Made by a program: the position numbers and the translations under genes | Origin: JBBRVP01 sp038246785 | Lineage (GTDB): Bacteria > Actinomycetota > Actinomycetes > Jiangellales > Jiangellaceae | Assembly (NCBI GenBank): GCA_038246785.1 | Contig: JBBRVP010000008.1 | Coordinates: 1 to 64,000 of the forward strand | Reading direction: 5' to 3' | DNA: 64,000 bases | Notes under the pieces: model-generated | The model's input: the letters and a program-made list of their open reading frames with translations, nothing else | What the model was told of the DNA's origin: nothing | Databases searched by the model: none | Shown here: positions 26,578 through 35,196 of the stretch, one piece after another | Layout of the letters: the number at the start of each line of letters is the position of its first letter | Numbering within the stretch: position 1 is the first letter of the stretch

Positions 26578-29340
26578 TCAGCGCACGACCGCGTAGGACG
26601 CCAGGTTGCCGCCGCGGTTGTCGCGCCAGCCCGCCCATGCGCGGGCGCCGTCGGACAGCGCCCGATCAAGCCGCACGGTGAGCGTCGTGCGCCCGGTCCC
26701 TGGGAGCCGGACCACTCGGGTGCCGGCCGTGCCGAGGGCGTCGCGCACGATCAGGTGCGCCACGCCGGAGGCGTTATGGCGCACCGTCACCCGAGCCCGG
26801 GTGCCGACGGCCGACGCTCTGGTCACCCAGCCGCTGCGGCGCACCTTGGAGCCGGGGTCCCCGGCGAGCGGCACGTCGATCCGCACCGCCTGGGCCAACG
26901 ACTGCGGAGAGTCCAGGCTGGACAGCGCGTCGCGCGGCACGATCGGCTCCGGGGCGGTCGTCGGTCGGCCGGCCGGAGGCTCGTACCCGGGAAGCCGGAC
27001 GATGCCCCACCGGTACGGGTCGCCCTGCACGCCTCCCCAGGTGGACCAGCCGAGGCGGGTCTGCCCGGTCTTGTCCTGGGTATCGGAGTCGTAGACCAGG
27101 ATGTTGAGGCCCATGTGCTCCGGGTCGACCGCGCCCGGCAGCTCGTCCATCGGGATCGACATCTCCACCGTGTATCCGGTGTAGGGCGAGCTGACCGTCG
27201 AGGCGATCCGCATGCCCGGCGCTGTCTCGGCACCCGGGCCTTGGTGGTTGTCGGCGTCGCGCTCGTAGCACGGCGGCCCTTCGGCGGTCACGGGCAGCAC
27301 GCCGGTCTTGAACGTCGTGCTCGTGTTCTCCGACGTCCCGCGCGGGTCGATCGCGACCTCGACGGAGTCGGTGCGCCAGTGCCGCTTGCAGTCCGACTTG
27401 TCGAGCTTCGTGCCGAGCACGTCGTCGGTCACGGTGACGAGCACGTAGAGCGTGTCGTCGCGCCAGGTCACCTTCGCGGTCGCCGAGCAGTCCGCGGCGG
27501 AGTCGCAGGCTGCGCCCTCCCAGCGCCGGGAGATGTCGAGCGCTGGACCGGCGTACTCGCCCGGGCTCTCGATCCCGTCCACGGTCGGCGCTGTCGCGGC
27601 CTGCGGCACCGTGGCGGCCGGGACGAGCTCCAGCGCCGGGGTGGTCGTGCTGTCGACGCCGCCGTTGCTGGTGGTGGTGATCGTGTAGGAGTAGTTGCCT
27701 GAGTTGCTCGGGTCGCCGCCGTTGGACGTCGGCAGGGTGGTGTCGGTGTTGGTGACGGTGAACGACACGGTCGCCGTGTCGCCCGGCGCGAGGCCGGCGT
27801 ACGGCTTGGTCGCCTCGTCGGCGCTGAACCCGGCCGGGAGGTCCACCGTGACCGTCCCGGACTGGGTCGTCGAGCTGTGGTTGGTCACGGTGACCCCCAC
27901 CGTGCGCGAGCCACCCGAGGGCAGCGTGAGCACCGGCAGGACGGAGCCGGTGAGCTGCGGTACGCCGACGGAGTCCGCCCAGTGCTCGAACTGAGCCACC
28001 TGCGGCAGCAGCTGCTGGCGTCCCTCGACCGCGGGCGTCACCTGGACCTGGGTGTCGCTGTGACCGGTGCCCTTCGCGGTGGTGAGCTGTGCGTCGATGC
28101 GCGCGCGGCTGCCGGCGACGGCGCCGGCAGCCGGCCGGACGAGGAAGGTGGTCGTGGCCGAGCGCCCGGCCCTGACGTGACCGAGCCGGCCGTTGCCGAA
28201 CACCCGCCAGCCGGCCGGTGCGGACAGCTGGACGCGGCTGGCTCCCAGACCGGTCCGCCGGGGCGCGGTGACCGTGGCGGTCAGCGCGAACGCGCTGCCG
28301 GCGCGGACGTCGAAGGTCGGCCGGCCGAGCCGGAACCCGGTGCCGAGCGGGACGGTGCCCGGCGAGCGGGTCAGGGCCCCGTCGAGCAGGCCGGTCTGCG
28401 CGGCGGCGGCCGGGGTGCCCGGTGCCGGGAACGGCACCCGGGAGTCGACCTGGGTGAAGAAGTTGCAGCCGAGCTGGTTGGGGTCGCTCGGCACGTCCGG
28501 GAAGCCTGCCCAGCCCTGGGAGGCGTACTTGCGCTGGGCGATCCGGGCGAGTTGGGCCCAGGTCTGACCGCTCGGCGCCTGCCGGCCGGTCCACACGCCG
28601 TAGACGTCGGAGGTGGGGACGGTTGGCGTGAACACGCTGCTGCACTGGGGGCCGGGGGCCGAGCTCGCCCCGCCGCCGAGGAGGATCCGCGACGGAGCCC
28701 AGGTGTGGAGATGCTCGCGGGCCAGCTGCTCGGGAAAGGCGGTCGGGTCGGCTGCGGCGTAGAACGCCTCGATCGCCAACCGGGCGGCCTCCTGGTGGTT
28801 GCCGTGGTTGCCCGGCGACGGAGCCGGGTTCATGGTGAACAGCAGCTCCGGGCGCGTCTGCCGGACGATGCGGACGACCTTGGCCAGGGTCTCGTCGTGA
28901 CCCCAGATCTGGCGGGTGAGCGGCTCGCTCACCGTGTAGTAAAAGTCGACCTTGTCGAGGTTGAAGACGTCCTTCAGCCCGACGGTGCCGACGGCGGCCC
29001 GCTCCTCGGCCTCGCGGATCAGGCCGAGGGCCGGCCCCTCCTCGGGGCCGACCGCGTTGCCGCCGCCCTCGCCGCGGGTCACGGTGATGACGCCAGTGCG
29101 CACGCGCTGGTCGGCGCGCAGCTGTCCGAACGTGGCCAGCGTGAAGGCCTCGTCGTCGGGGTGGGCGCCGATGAACAGCGCGTCGAGGTCGACGGGTGCG
29201 CCGCGGCTCGTGGTCGCGTCCGGCGGTCGGGGGAGTGTCGGAGCGGCCGCGGCCGAGGGGACGATCGGCGTCGCGACCAGCAGGGCCAGTCCGGCGCCGA
29301 GCGCCACCGCGCGGCGGCGAAGGGCAGCAGGTGGTGTCAT
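26578..29340 (-). CDS. Secreted PIG-L family deacetylase with NEW3-like and CBM9-like domains
   Basis: A 920-residue protein. Its signal peptide runs to about residue 33. The catalytic PIG-L/LmbE domain begins with AHPDDEAF (His60, Asp62, Asp63), and a later GNHGNHQEA supplies the other metal histidine. An NEW3/alpha-galactosidase-like beta domain occupies about 450-570, and a CBM9-like sugar-binding domain about 590-800 (VDGIESPGEY, then WRTDSVEVAIDP). PIG-L enzymes remove N-acetyl groups from GlcNAc-containing sugars. It is last in the importer operon, suggesting extracellular deacetylation before uptake. Confidence 0.85.
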   Translation of the reverse strand: MTPPAALRRRAVALGAGLALLVATPIVPSAAAAPTLPRPPDATTSRGAPVDLDALFIGAHPDDEAFTLATFGQLRADQRVRTGVITVTRGEGGGNAVGPEEGPALGLIREAEERAAVGTVGLKDVFNLDKVDFYYTVSEPLTRQIWGHDETLAKVVRIVRQTRPELLFTMNPAPSPGNHGNHQEAARLAIEAFYAAADPTAFPEQLAREHLHTWAPSRILLGGGASSAPGPQCSSVFTPTVPTSDVYGVWTGRQAPSGQTWAQLARIAQRKYASQGWAGFPDVPSDPNQLGCNFFTQVDSRVPFPAPGTPAAAAQTGLLDGALTRSPGTVPLGTGFRLGRPTFDVRAGSAFALTATVTAPRRTGLGASRVQLSAPAGWRVFGNGRLGHVRAGRSATTTFLVRPAAGAVAGSRARIDAQLTTAKGTGHSDTQVQVTPAVEGRQQLLPQVAQFEHWADSVGVPQLTGSVLPVLTLPSGGSRTVGVTVTNHSSTTQSGTVTVDLPAGFSADEATKPYAGLAPGDTATVSFTVTNTDTTLPTSNGGDPSNSGNYSYTITTTSNGGVDSTTTPALELVPAATVPQAATAPTVDGIESPGEYAGPALDISRRWEGAACDSAADCSATAKVTWRDDTLYVLVTVTDDVLGTKLDKSDCKRHWRTDSVEVAIDPRGTSENTSTTFKTGVLPVTAEGPPCYERDADNHQGPGAETAPGMRIASTVSSPYTGYTVEMSIPMDELPGAVDPEHMGLNILVYDSDTQDKTGQTRLGWSTWGGVQGDPYRWGIVRLPGYEPPAGRPTTAPEPIVPRDALSSLDSPQSLAQAVRIDVPLAGDPGSKVRRSGWVTRASAVGTRARVTVRHNASGVAHLIVRDALGTAGTRVVRLPGTGRTTLTVRLDRALSDGARAWAGWRDNRGGNLASYAVVR

Positions 29341-29392
29341 GCGAGCTCCCGGGGGGTGAGGAGGGTGGGGGCGGGACGGCTGCGGGAGCGGC

Positions 29393-30214
29393 TCACTCGC
29401 GTACCGAGCCCTCGAGCATGCCGCGGATGAAGTGTCGCTGAAGGAACAGGTAGACGATCACCACCGGTGCCGCGACGATGACCGCGCCCGCGGCCAGCAG
29501 CGTGAACCCCGATGTGTACTGGCCCTGGAAGAACGCCAGCCCGAGCGGCGCGGTGCGCAGCGACTCGTCGACGACCATGACGAGCGGGATGAGGAACTCG
29601 TTCCAGGTCCACATGAACACCAGCACGGTCAGCGTGACCAGTGCCGGCCGGGCCAGCGGCACGAGCACCTGCCAGAGGATGCGCCGGTTGCTGGCGCCGT
29701 CGATGCGCGCGGCCTCGATGACGCTGCGACTGCTGGTACGGAACCATGCCCGCATCCAGAACGTGCCGAATGCCACCGACTGGGCGACCTGGGGAAGTGC
29801 GACCGCCCAGAACGTGTCGGTGAGTCCGAGCGAACGCAGGTCGAAGTAGAGCGGGACCACGATCGCCTCGCTGGGCATCATGATGCCGAGCAGGAACAGG
29901 TAGAACAGCGCGGTATCGCCCCGAAAGTGCATGGTGCCGAAGGCGAAGCCGGTGAGCACCGAGAGCACGATGCTGACCGCGACCACGAAGGTCGACACCA
30001 GCAGGCTGGTGCGCAGGTATGTGCCGAAGTGCCCCACGTCCCAGGCCTGGGCGAAGTTGCCGACGTGCAGGCCGGCGACCGTGAGCGCGCTGGTGTCACC
30101 GCTGTCGTCGGGGCCGAGCGCCGCCGAGAGGATCGCCGCGATCGGGTACAGCGCGAAGAGCGCGAACGCGACCAGGACGACGTAGTTGGCCGTGCGCTCA
30201 GCGCGCGAGATCAC
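29393..30214 (-). CDS. Carbohydrate ABC importer permease, MalG type
   Basis: A 273-residue inner-membrane protein with six predicted helices. The EAA loop EAARIDGASNRRILWQVLVP contacts the ATPase. The end MLEGSVRE is a variant of the usual MalG-type GMTAGAVKG tail. The GTG start at 30214 overlaps the stop of the upstream permease (GTGA). It belongs to the same operon as the lipoprotein and kinase. Confidence 0.9.
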   Translation of the reverse strand: MISRAERTANYVVLVAFALFALYPIAAILSAALGPDDSGDTSALTVAGLHVGNFAQAWDVGHFGTYLRTSLLVSTFVVAVSIVLSVLTGFAFGTMHFRGDTALFYLFLLGIMMPSEAIVVPLYFDLRSLGLTDTFWAVALPQVAQSVAFGTFWMRAWFRTSSRSVIEAARIDGASNRRILWQVLVPLARPALVTLTVLVFMWTWNEFLIPLVMVVDESLRTAPLGLAFFQGQYTSGFTLLAAGAVIVAAPVVIVYLFLQRHFIRGMLEGSVRE

Positions 30215-31155
30215 GACGTCGACCGGTCCGCGATCCGGTTGACCACGAACGTGATGCAGAAGATCACGATGGTCAGACTGACGCCGACCGCCGCCGCCGA
30301 GCCGACCTGACCGAGCTCGAACGCGCGGTGGTAGACCTCGTAGGAGGGGACGGACGTCGAGTTGCCCGGGCCGCCGCCGGTGGTGACGTAGACGAGGTCG
30401 AACGTCCGCAGCGCGGCGATGATCGTGAGGGTGAGCGCGACGGCGACCTCGCCGCGGATCGACGGCAGGGTGACCGCGAAGAACTCCCGCACCGCACCGG
30501 CACCGTCGAGCCGGGCCGCCTCGTACAGCTCGCCGGAGATCCTCCCCATGCCGGCGAGCAGCAGCACGGTGACCAGCCCCGTCTCGAACCAAGTCCCAAC
30601 CACCCCGACCGCCGGCAGGGCGAACGTGTAGTCGCCTAGCCAGCCCCGCGTCCACGAGTCGAGCCCGACGGCACTGAGCAGGGAGTTGAGGCCGCCGTCG
30701 GGTGCGTAGATTCGCCGCCAGGCCACCGCCACGACGACCATGGCCACGACCTGGGGGAGGAACACCACGGTGCGGAAGAACGACAGGCCGCGCACCTTCG
30801 CCCGGTTGAGCACGGCGGCGATGAGCAGCCCGGCCGCCAGCGGGATCACGGCGTAGAACACCATCAGCACGAGCGCGTGCACGAAAGACGCCCGCAGCCC
30901 CTCGTCCTGCACGACTGCCACGTAGTTGTCCACGCCGACCCAGGTCCCGAGCGAGAGGCCGTCCCAGTCGTAGAACGACAGCTGGACCGCGCGCAGGAGC
31001 GGGTAGAGCAGGAACGCGGCGTAGACGAGGAAGCCCGGCAGCAGGTAGAGGTAGGCGACCGAGCGCGGCTCGCCCGGCGCACGCCCGGTGCCACGCCCGC
31101 GGCGGGGCGCGGCGCGGGTGTCCTCGACCTGCTGCCGCGGGGCGACCTGGACCAT
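30211..31155 (-). CDS. Carbohydrate ABC importer permease, MalF type
   Basis: A 314-residue permease. A cytoplasmic N-terminus of about 30 residues precedes the first helix (YLYLLPGFLVYAAFLLYPLL). The conserved loop reads ELYEAARLDGAGAVREFFAV. Nine bases separate it from the substrate-binding gene. It forms the transmembrane pair with the MalG-type partner. No ATPase gene occurs in this cluster. Confidence 0.9.
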   Translation of the reverse strand: MVQVAPRQQVEDTRAAPRRGRGTGRAPGEPRSVAYLYLLPGFLVYAAFLLYPLLRAVQLSFYDWDGLSLGTWVGVDNYVAVVQDEGLRASFVHALVLMVFYAVIPLAAGLLIAAVLNRAKVRGLSFFRTVVFLPQVVAMVVVAVAWRRIYAPDGGLNSLLSAVGLDSWTRGWLGDYTFALPAVGVVGTWFETGLVTVLLLAGMGRISGELYEAARLDGAGAVREFFAVTLPSIRGEVAVALTLTIIAALRTFDLVYVTTGGGPGNSTSVPSYEVYHRAFELGQVGSAAAVGVSLTIVIFCITFVVNRIADRSTS

Positions 31156-31164
31156 GGCGGACGG

Positions 31165-32526
31165 TCAGTCGCCGGACTTGGCGAAGCTGCTGTAGTCCTT
31201 CTGCAAGGTCTCCAGGAACTGCTGCGGCGACTGCTTCTTGGCCAGCAGGTCCTGCAGCGCGGCCGTGATGGTGTCGTACATCGTCGGCGTCGCGTAGTCG
31301 AGGTAGGGCACCAGCGCGTCCTTGTCGACCACCGTCCCGAACGCGCCGAAGACGTCCTTCCCCAGCCCCGCTGGCGCCTGCTGCTGCGCCGTGTCGACGA
31401 TCGGCAGATTGCCCGTCTTCGCCAGCACGGACATGGCCTGCTGGTCGGTGATGAAGTCCAGGTAGGCAGCGGCAGCGTCGGGGTGGGCGCTCTTGCTGGT
31501 GACGGCGAATGGCAAGCCGGTCCCGCCGGTCGCGACCGGCTTGCCGGCGGTCTCACCCGGGGGCAGCATGAAGCCGACGTTGCTGCCCATCGCCTTCTGC
31601 AGGTCGGCCTGCAGCCACGTGCCACCGATGAGGAAAACGCCCTGGCCCTTGCTGAAGGCTTGCCAGGCCGGGTCGTAGCCCAGCCCGTTCAACCCCTTGT
31701 TGAAGTAGCCCTTGTCGACCCAGTCGACGAGGGTCTGCGCGGCCTTGGTGTTCTCCGGGGTCGTCCACGTGGCGCCCGGACGGCCGAAGGCCAACTCGGT
31801 GATCTGATCCTGTGGGGTCGTGCGGGCCTGCACGCTGCCGAAGACGTGGATCGCCGGCCACTTGTCGAGGTTGCCGAGCATCAACGGCACCTCACCGGCG
31901 GCCTTGGCCTTGGCGAGGGCCGCCTCGAAGTCGGCCCAGGTCTGTGGCTGTTGCAGGCCGAGCTGGCTGAGCTTGGCCTTGTTGTAGAAGACGCCGACGA
32001 CCTCGCCCACCTGCGGGACGCCGTACAGGTTGCCCTTGCCGAACGTCTTGCCGTCCGCGCTGTACTGGGAGTACTGCAGCACCGACTGCGGGAACCGTTC
32101 ACCCCACTTGTAGGCGTCCGCGTAGGCGTCGAGCGGGCGCAGCTCGCCGGCCTTGACGAACTCACCCATGTCTGAGCGACCGTTGTTGGCCTGCACCACG
32201 TCGGGGGGGTTGTTGCCGCTCAGCGCGAGCCGCTGTGTGGTCTTGAGATCGTCGAACGACCGGGAGACGCGCTTGATCGTGATGTTGGGGTACTTCTTCT
32301 GGAACGCATCGTTGAGCTGCTTCATCTGCGCCGCCTGGCCTCCGCGCACCTCCTGGTCCCACACCGTGAGCGTGAGGTCGCCGAGGGAGGCCGCGTCGGT
32401 GTTCACGCTCGCCGCCGGGGAGGGTGTCGACCCTCCGCTGCTGGACGAGCCGGGGGCGCAGGCGGCGAGCATGAGCAGGCTCAGGGCGCCGGCGAGGACT
32501 GCGCTGCGCGGAGCGCGGTGTGGCAT
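31165..32526 (-). CDS. Sugar-binding lipoprotein of the ABC importer
   Basis: A 453-residue family 1 extracellular solute-binding protein. The lipobox LAAC puts the lipidated Cys at residue 23, followed by a Ser/Gly/Pro linker. The mature fold shows LTLTVWDQEVRGGQA at its start and later TFGKGNLYGVPQVGEVVGVFYN. AAGGAG precedes the ATG at 32526. It would deliver an oligosaccharide to the two permeases. The sugar is inferred from neighbours to be an amino-sugar oligomer. Confidence 0.9.
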   Translation of the reverse strand: MPHRAPRSAVLAGALSLLMLAACAPGSSSSGGSTPSPAASVNTDAASLGDLTLTVWDQEVRGGQAAQMKQLNDAFQKKYPNITIKRVSRSFDDLKTTQRLALSGNNPPDVVQANNGRSDMGEFVKAGELRPLDAYADAYKWGERFPQSVLQYSQYSADGKTFGKGNLYGVPQVGEVVGVFYNKAKLSQLGLQQPQTWADFEAALAKAKAAGEVPLMLGNLDKWPAIHVFGSVQARTTPQDQITELAFGRPGATWTTPENTKAAQTLVDWVDKGYFNKGLNGLGYDPAWQAFSKGQGVFLIGGTWLQADLQKAMGSNVGFMLPPGETAGKPVATGGTGLPFAVTSKSAHPDAAAAYLDFITDQQAMSVLAKTGNLPIVDTAQQQAPAGLGKDVFGAFGTVVDKDALVPYLDYATPTMYDTITAALQDLLAKKQSPQQFLETLQKDYSSFAKSGD

Positions 32527-32558
32527 CGGGTCTCCTTGGTCGAAGGGGGACGTGGCGG

Positions 32559-33665
32559 TCAAGGTTCGTTGACGTCGGCCAGGCGGGCGATGGTGGCGGC
32601 CGCCCGCCGTACCGCACCCACCGGGTTCGTCGGCACGAGCTCGTCGAGGAAGGCGTAGCGGCGGGCCAGCGAGCACCGGTACGAGCCGCCCCCGTCATCA
32701 TCGCGGACCCCGTGCCACCAGTCGGCGATGTCTCCCCATCCGGGCGCCGCCAGTGAGCCGCCGAACTGCTGGACGGCCAGCGCAGCGCACAGCCCGGCGA
32801 AGGCGAGCCGATGCTCCAGCGGCCAACCGCACAGCGTCCCGAGCACCAGCCCGGCGCCGAAGACGTCACCGGCCCCCGTGGGGTCCAGTGACGGGACGCG
32901 CGGGACGGGCACCACGGCTTCCTCCCCGGAGCGGGAGTCGATGCCGAGCGACCCGTCGGCGCCGTTGGTCACGACGGCCAGCGGGACGAGGTCGGCCAGT
33001 GCGTACAGCGCCTCCCGCGGGCTGTCGGTGCGCGTGTAGGCCATCGCCTCGGTCGCGTTGGGCATGAAGGCGTGGCAGCTGCTCAGCTGCTCGAGCACGT
33101 TGGACGACCAGGTGCCCGACGGGTCCCAGCCGACGTCGGCGAAGACGAGCGCCCCGGCGCCGTGGGCGTGCGTCGCCCAGGCGAGGTCGCTCTCGTCGCA
33201 CGGGCCGCCGAGGTCGATGAGCACGGCGCGTGACCGGGGCGGCCGCCCGACGAGCTCGGCCGCCGGCACCGGCGCGTCGTGGCGGTGCGTCACCATGCTC
33301 CGGTCGCGTTCGACCGCCATCGAGACCGTCACCGGCGAGTGCCAGTGGTCGAACCGGCGCGAGCGCGAGAGGTCGACCGCCTCCTGGTCCTCCAGCGTCC
33401 GCCAGCAGAAGTCCGCGTAGTCGTCATCGCCGAACGCGGCGGCGAGGGAGGTGCGCAGCCCGAGCCGGCTCGTCGCGATGGCGAGGTTGGCGATGCCGCC
33501 CGGGCAGGACCCCATGCCGTCGGCGAGGACCTCGGTGCCGGCCGTCGGCATGGCCGGCAGTCCGGTGAAGATGATGTCCAGGAACACCGTGCCGGCCAGG
33601 AAGACGTCGAACTCGGGGGACGCCGGCGTGCGCTGGCTCGCGAGCGGGTCGTACGGCGACGGCAC
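32559..33665 (-). CDS. PfkB-family carbohydrate kinase
   Basis: A 368-residue ribokinase-like kinase. The first PfkB motif is GMGSCPGGIANLAIATSRLG, and the second, with the catalytic base, is DPTGAGDVFGAGLVLGTL. The start is GTG at 33665 behind AGGAGGG. It is first in the minus-strand operon and faces the GH4-SIS operon across 169 bases. It probably phosphorylates a monosaccharide or disaccharide released or taken up by this system. Fructokinase or glucosamine kinase activity are both conceivable. Confidence 0.85.
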   Translation of the reverse strand: MPSPYDPLASQRTPASPEFDVFLAGTVFLDIIFTGLPAMPTAGTEVLADGMGSCPGGIANLAIATSRLGLRTSLAAAFGDDDYADFCWRTLEDQEAVDLSRSRRFDHWHSPVTVSMAVERDRSMVTHRHDAPVPAAELVGRPPRSRAVLIDLGGPCDESDLAWATHAHGAGALVFADVGWDPSGTWSSNVLEQLSSCHAFMPNATEAMAYTRTDSPREALYALADLVPLAVVTNGADGSLGIDSRSGEEAVVPVPRVPSLDPTGAGDVFGAGLVLGTLCGWPLEHRLAFAGLCAALAVQQFGGSLAAPGWGDIADWWHGVRDDDGGGSYRCSLARRYAFLDELVPTNPVGAVRRAAATIARLADVNEP

Positions 33666-33681
33666 GGGGGCCCTCCTGCCT

Positions 33682-33691
33682 GAGTCGACTC
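33682..33691. promoter_or_regulatory. Palindrome GAGTCGACTC in the divergent control region of the sugar island
   Basis: A perfect ten-base palindrome lies 17 bases upstream of the kinase start and 143 bases ahead of the GH4 gene, within the 169-base divergent region. It may be an operator for an unlinked GntR-, LacI- or ROK-type regulator. No regulator gene is in the island. Confidence 0.4.
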
Positions 33692-33834
33692 GGCACATCT
33701 TGCGCGGACGCGCCATCCGCGACAAGGGCGATGCGACGATCTTGACCGTTCCGTGTCCGGCCGCGGTCGAGCGTGGCCGGGACCGGCTGTTAGCCTCCCG
33801 CGGTGCGAGCAGCCGGGACCCGGGCGTATCCGGC

Positions 33835-35175
33835 GTGAGGCTCACGGTGCTGGGCGGCGGGGGCTTCCGCGTGCCCCTGGTGCACGATGCCCTGCTTGCT
33901 GACCGCGGCGAGCTGCGCGTCGAGGAGATGGTGCTGCACGATGTCGACGAGGCGCGCCTGGCGGCGGTCGGACACGTGCTCTCCCAGCAGGCGGCCGGCC
34001 ACGACCACGCCCCGGCGGTGCGGACCACGACGGTTCTCGACGACGCGGTGCGCGACGCCGACGTGGTGTTCTCCGCCGTCCGGGTGGGCGGGCTGGCCGG
34101 GCGCACGGCCGACGAGCGGGTTGCCCTGGATGTGGGGCTGCTCGGGCAGGAGACGACCGGACCGGGTGGGGTCGCCTACGGCCTGCGCACCGTACCCGTC
34201 GCCGTGCACGTCGCAGAGCGCGTCGCGGCCCTGGCGGCACGGGCCTGGGTGATCAACTTCAGCAACCCGGCGGGCATGGTCACCGAGGCGATGCAGCGGG
34301 TGCTCGGCGCGCGGGTGATCGGCATCTGCGACACCCCCACCGCGCTGATCCGCCACGCCGCGCGCGCCGCCGGCCTCGACCCGGCGCGCGCCTGCCCGGA
34401 CTACGCCGGGCTCAACCACCTGGGCTGGCTGCGTGGCCTGTCCGCCGGCGGGCGTGACGTCCTGCCGGACCTGCTTGCCGACGACGACGCCCTGGCCACG
34501 ATCGAGGAGGCGCGGCTGCTCGGCATGGACTGGGTACGCGCGCTGCGTGCGCTGCCCAACGAGTACCTCTACTACTACTACCGCACGCGCGAGGCGGTGT
34601 CGGCCATCCGGGGCGGAGCGGCCACGCGCGGGGAGTTCCTGCTCGCCCAGCAGCAGGCGTTCTACGCGGCGGTGGCCGGTGAGCCGGCGAGCGCGCTCTC
34701 GCTGTGGCGCGCGGTCCGTGCGGAGCGCGACGCGACGTACATGGCCGAGAGCCGCGGCGGCGGGCAGCCGGCACGCGACGCCGCCGACCTCCTCGACGGT
34801 GGATACGAGGGCGTGGCGCTGGCCGTCATGGCCGCCCTCACGCGCAACGAGCGGGCCACCCTCGTCCTCGACGTCCGCAACGGCACCAGCCTTTCCGGCC
34901 TGCCGGCCGACGCCGTGGTCGAGGTGCCCTGCCTCGTCGACGCCGACGGGGCGCACCCGCTCGCCGTCGCCCCGCTGACCGGCCACATGCTCGGACTGGT
35001 CGCCCAGGTCAAGGAGGTCGAGCAGCTCACCATCGAGGCGGCGCTGACCGGCTCGGCGCGGACGGCGCTGTCGGCGCTGGCGCTGCACCCGCTGGTGGAC
35101 TCGGTGGCGACCGCACGCGTGCTGCTCGACGGCTACCGTTCACGGGTGCCGGAGATCGCGCGGATCCTGCGCTGA
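33835..35175 (+). CDS. Glycoside hydrolase family 4 (6-phospho-glycosidase)
   Basis: A 446-residue protein. The NAD-binding N-terminus is LTVLGGGGFRVPLVHDALL. NFSNPAGMVTEAM, GICDTP (metal-ligand Cys) and AGLNHLGW (metal-ligand His) are the GH4 signatures. GH4 enzymes use NAD+ and Mn2+ in a redox-elimination mechanism and generally cleave 6-phosphorylated sugars in the cytoplasm. Starts at GTG 33835. It is followed 21 bases later by the SIS gene and is divergent from the kinase operon. Sugar type (glucoside versus glucosaminide) is not resolved. Confidence 0.88.
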   Translation: MRLTVLGGGGFRVPLVHDALLADRGELRVEEMVLHDVDEARLAAVGHVLSQQAAGHDHAPAVRTTTVLDDAVRDADVVFSAVRVGGLAGRTADERVALDVGLLGQETTGPGGVAYGLRTVPVAVHVAERVAALAARAWVINFSNPAGMVTEAMQRVLGARVIGICDTPTALIRHAARAAGLDPARACPDYAGLNHLGWLRGLSAGGRDVLPDLLADDDALATIEEARLLGMDWVRALRALPNEYLYYYYRTREAVSAIRGGAATRGEFLLAQQQAFYAAVAGEPASALSLWRAVRAERDATYMAESRGGGQPARDAADLLDGGYEGVALAVMAALTRNERATLVLDVRNGTSLSGLPADAVVEVPCLVDADGAHPLAVAPLTGHMLGLVAQVKEVEQLTIEAALTGSARTALSALALHPLVDSVATARVLLDGYRSRVPEIARILR

Positions 35176-35196
35176 GCGCACGAGGCTGAGCAAGCC

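Noticed and set aside
27877..29430. Long plus-strand open frame opposite the PIG-L gene
   Set aside because: Composition is dominated by Arg/Gly/Ala and no family is recognised. The minus strand has a full signal peptide and catalytic motif.
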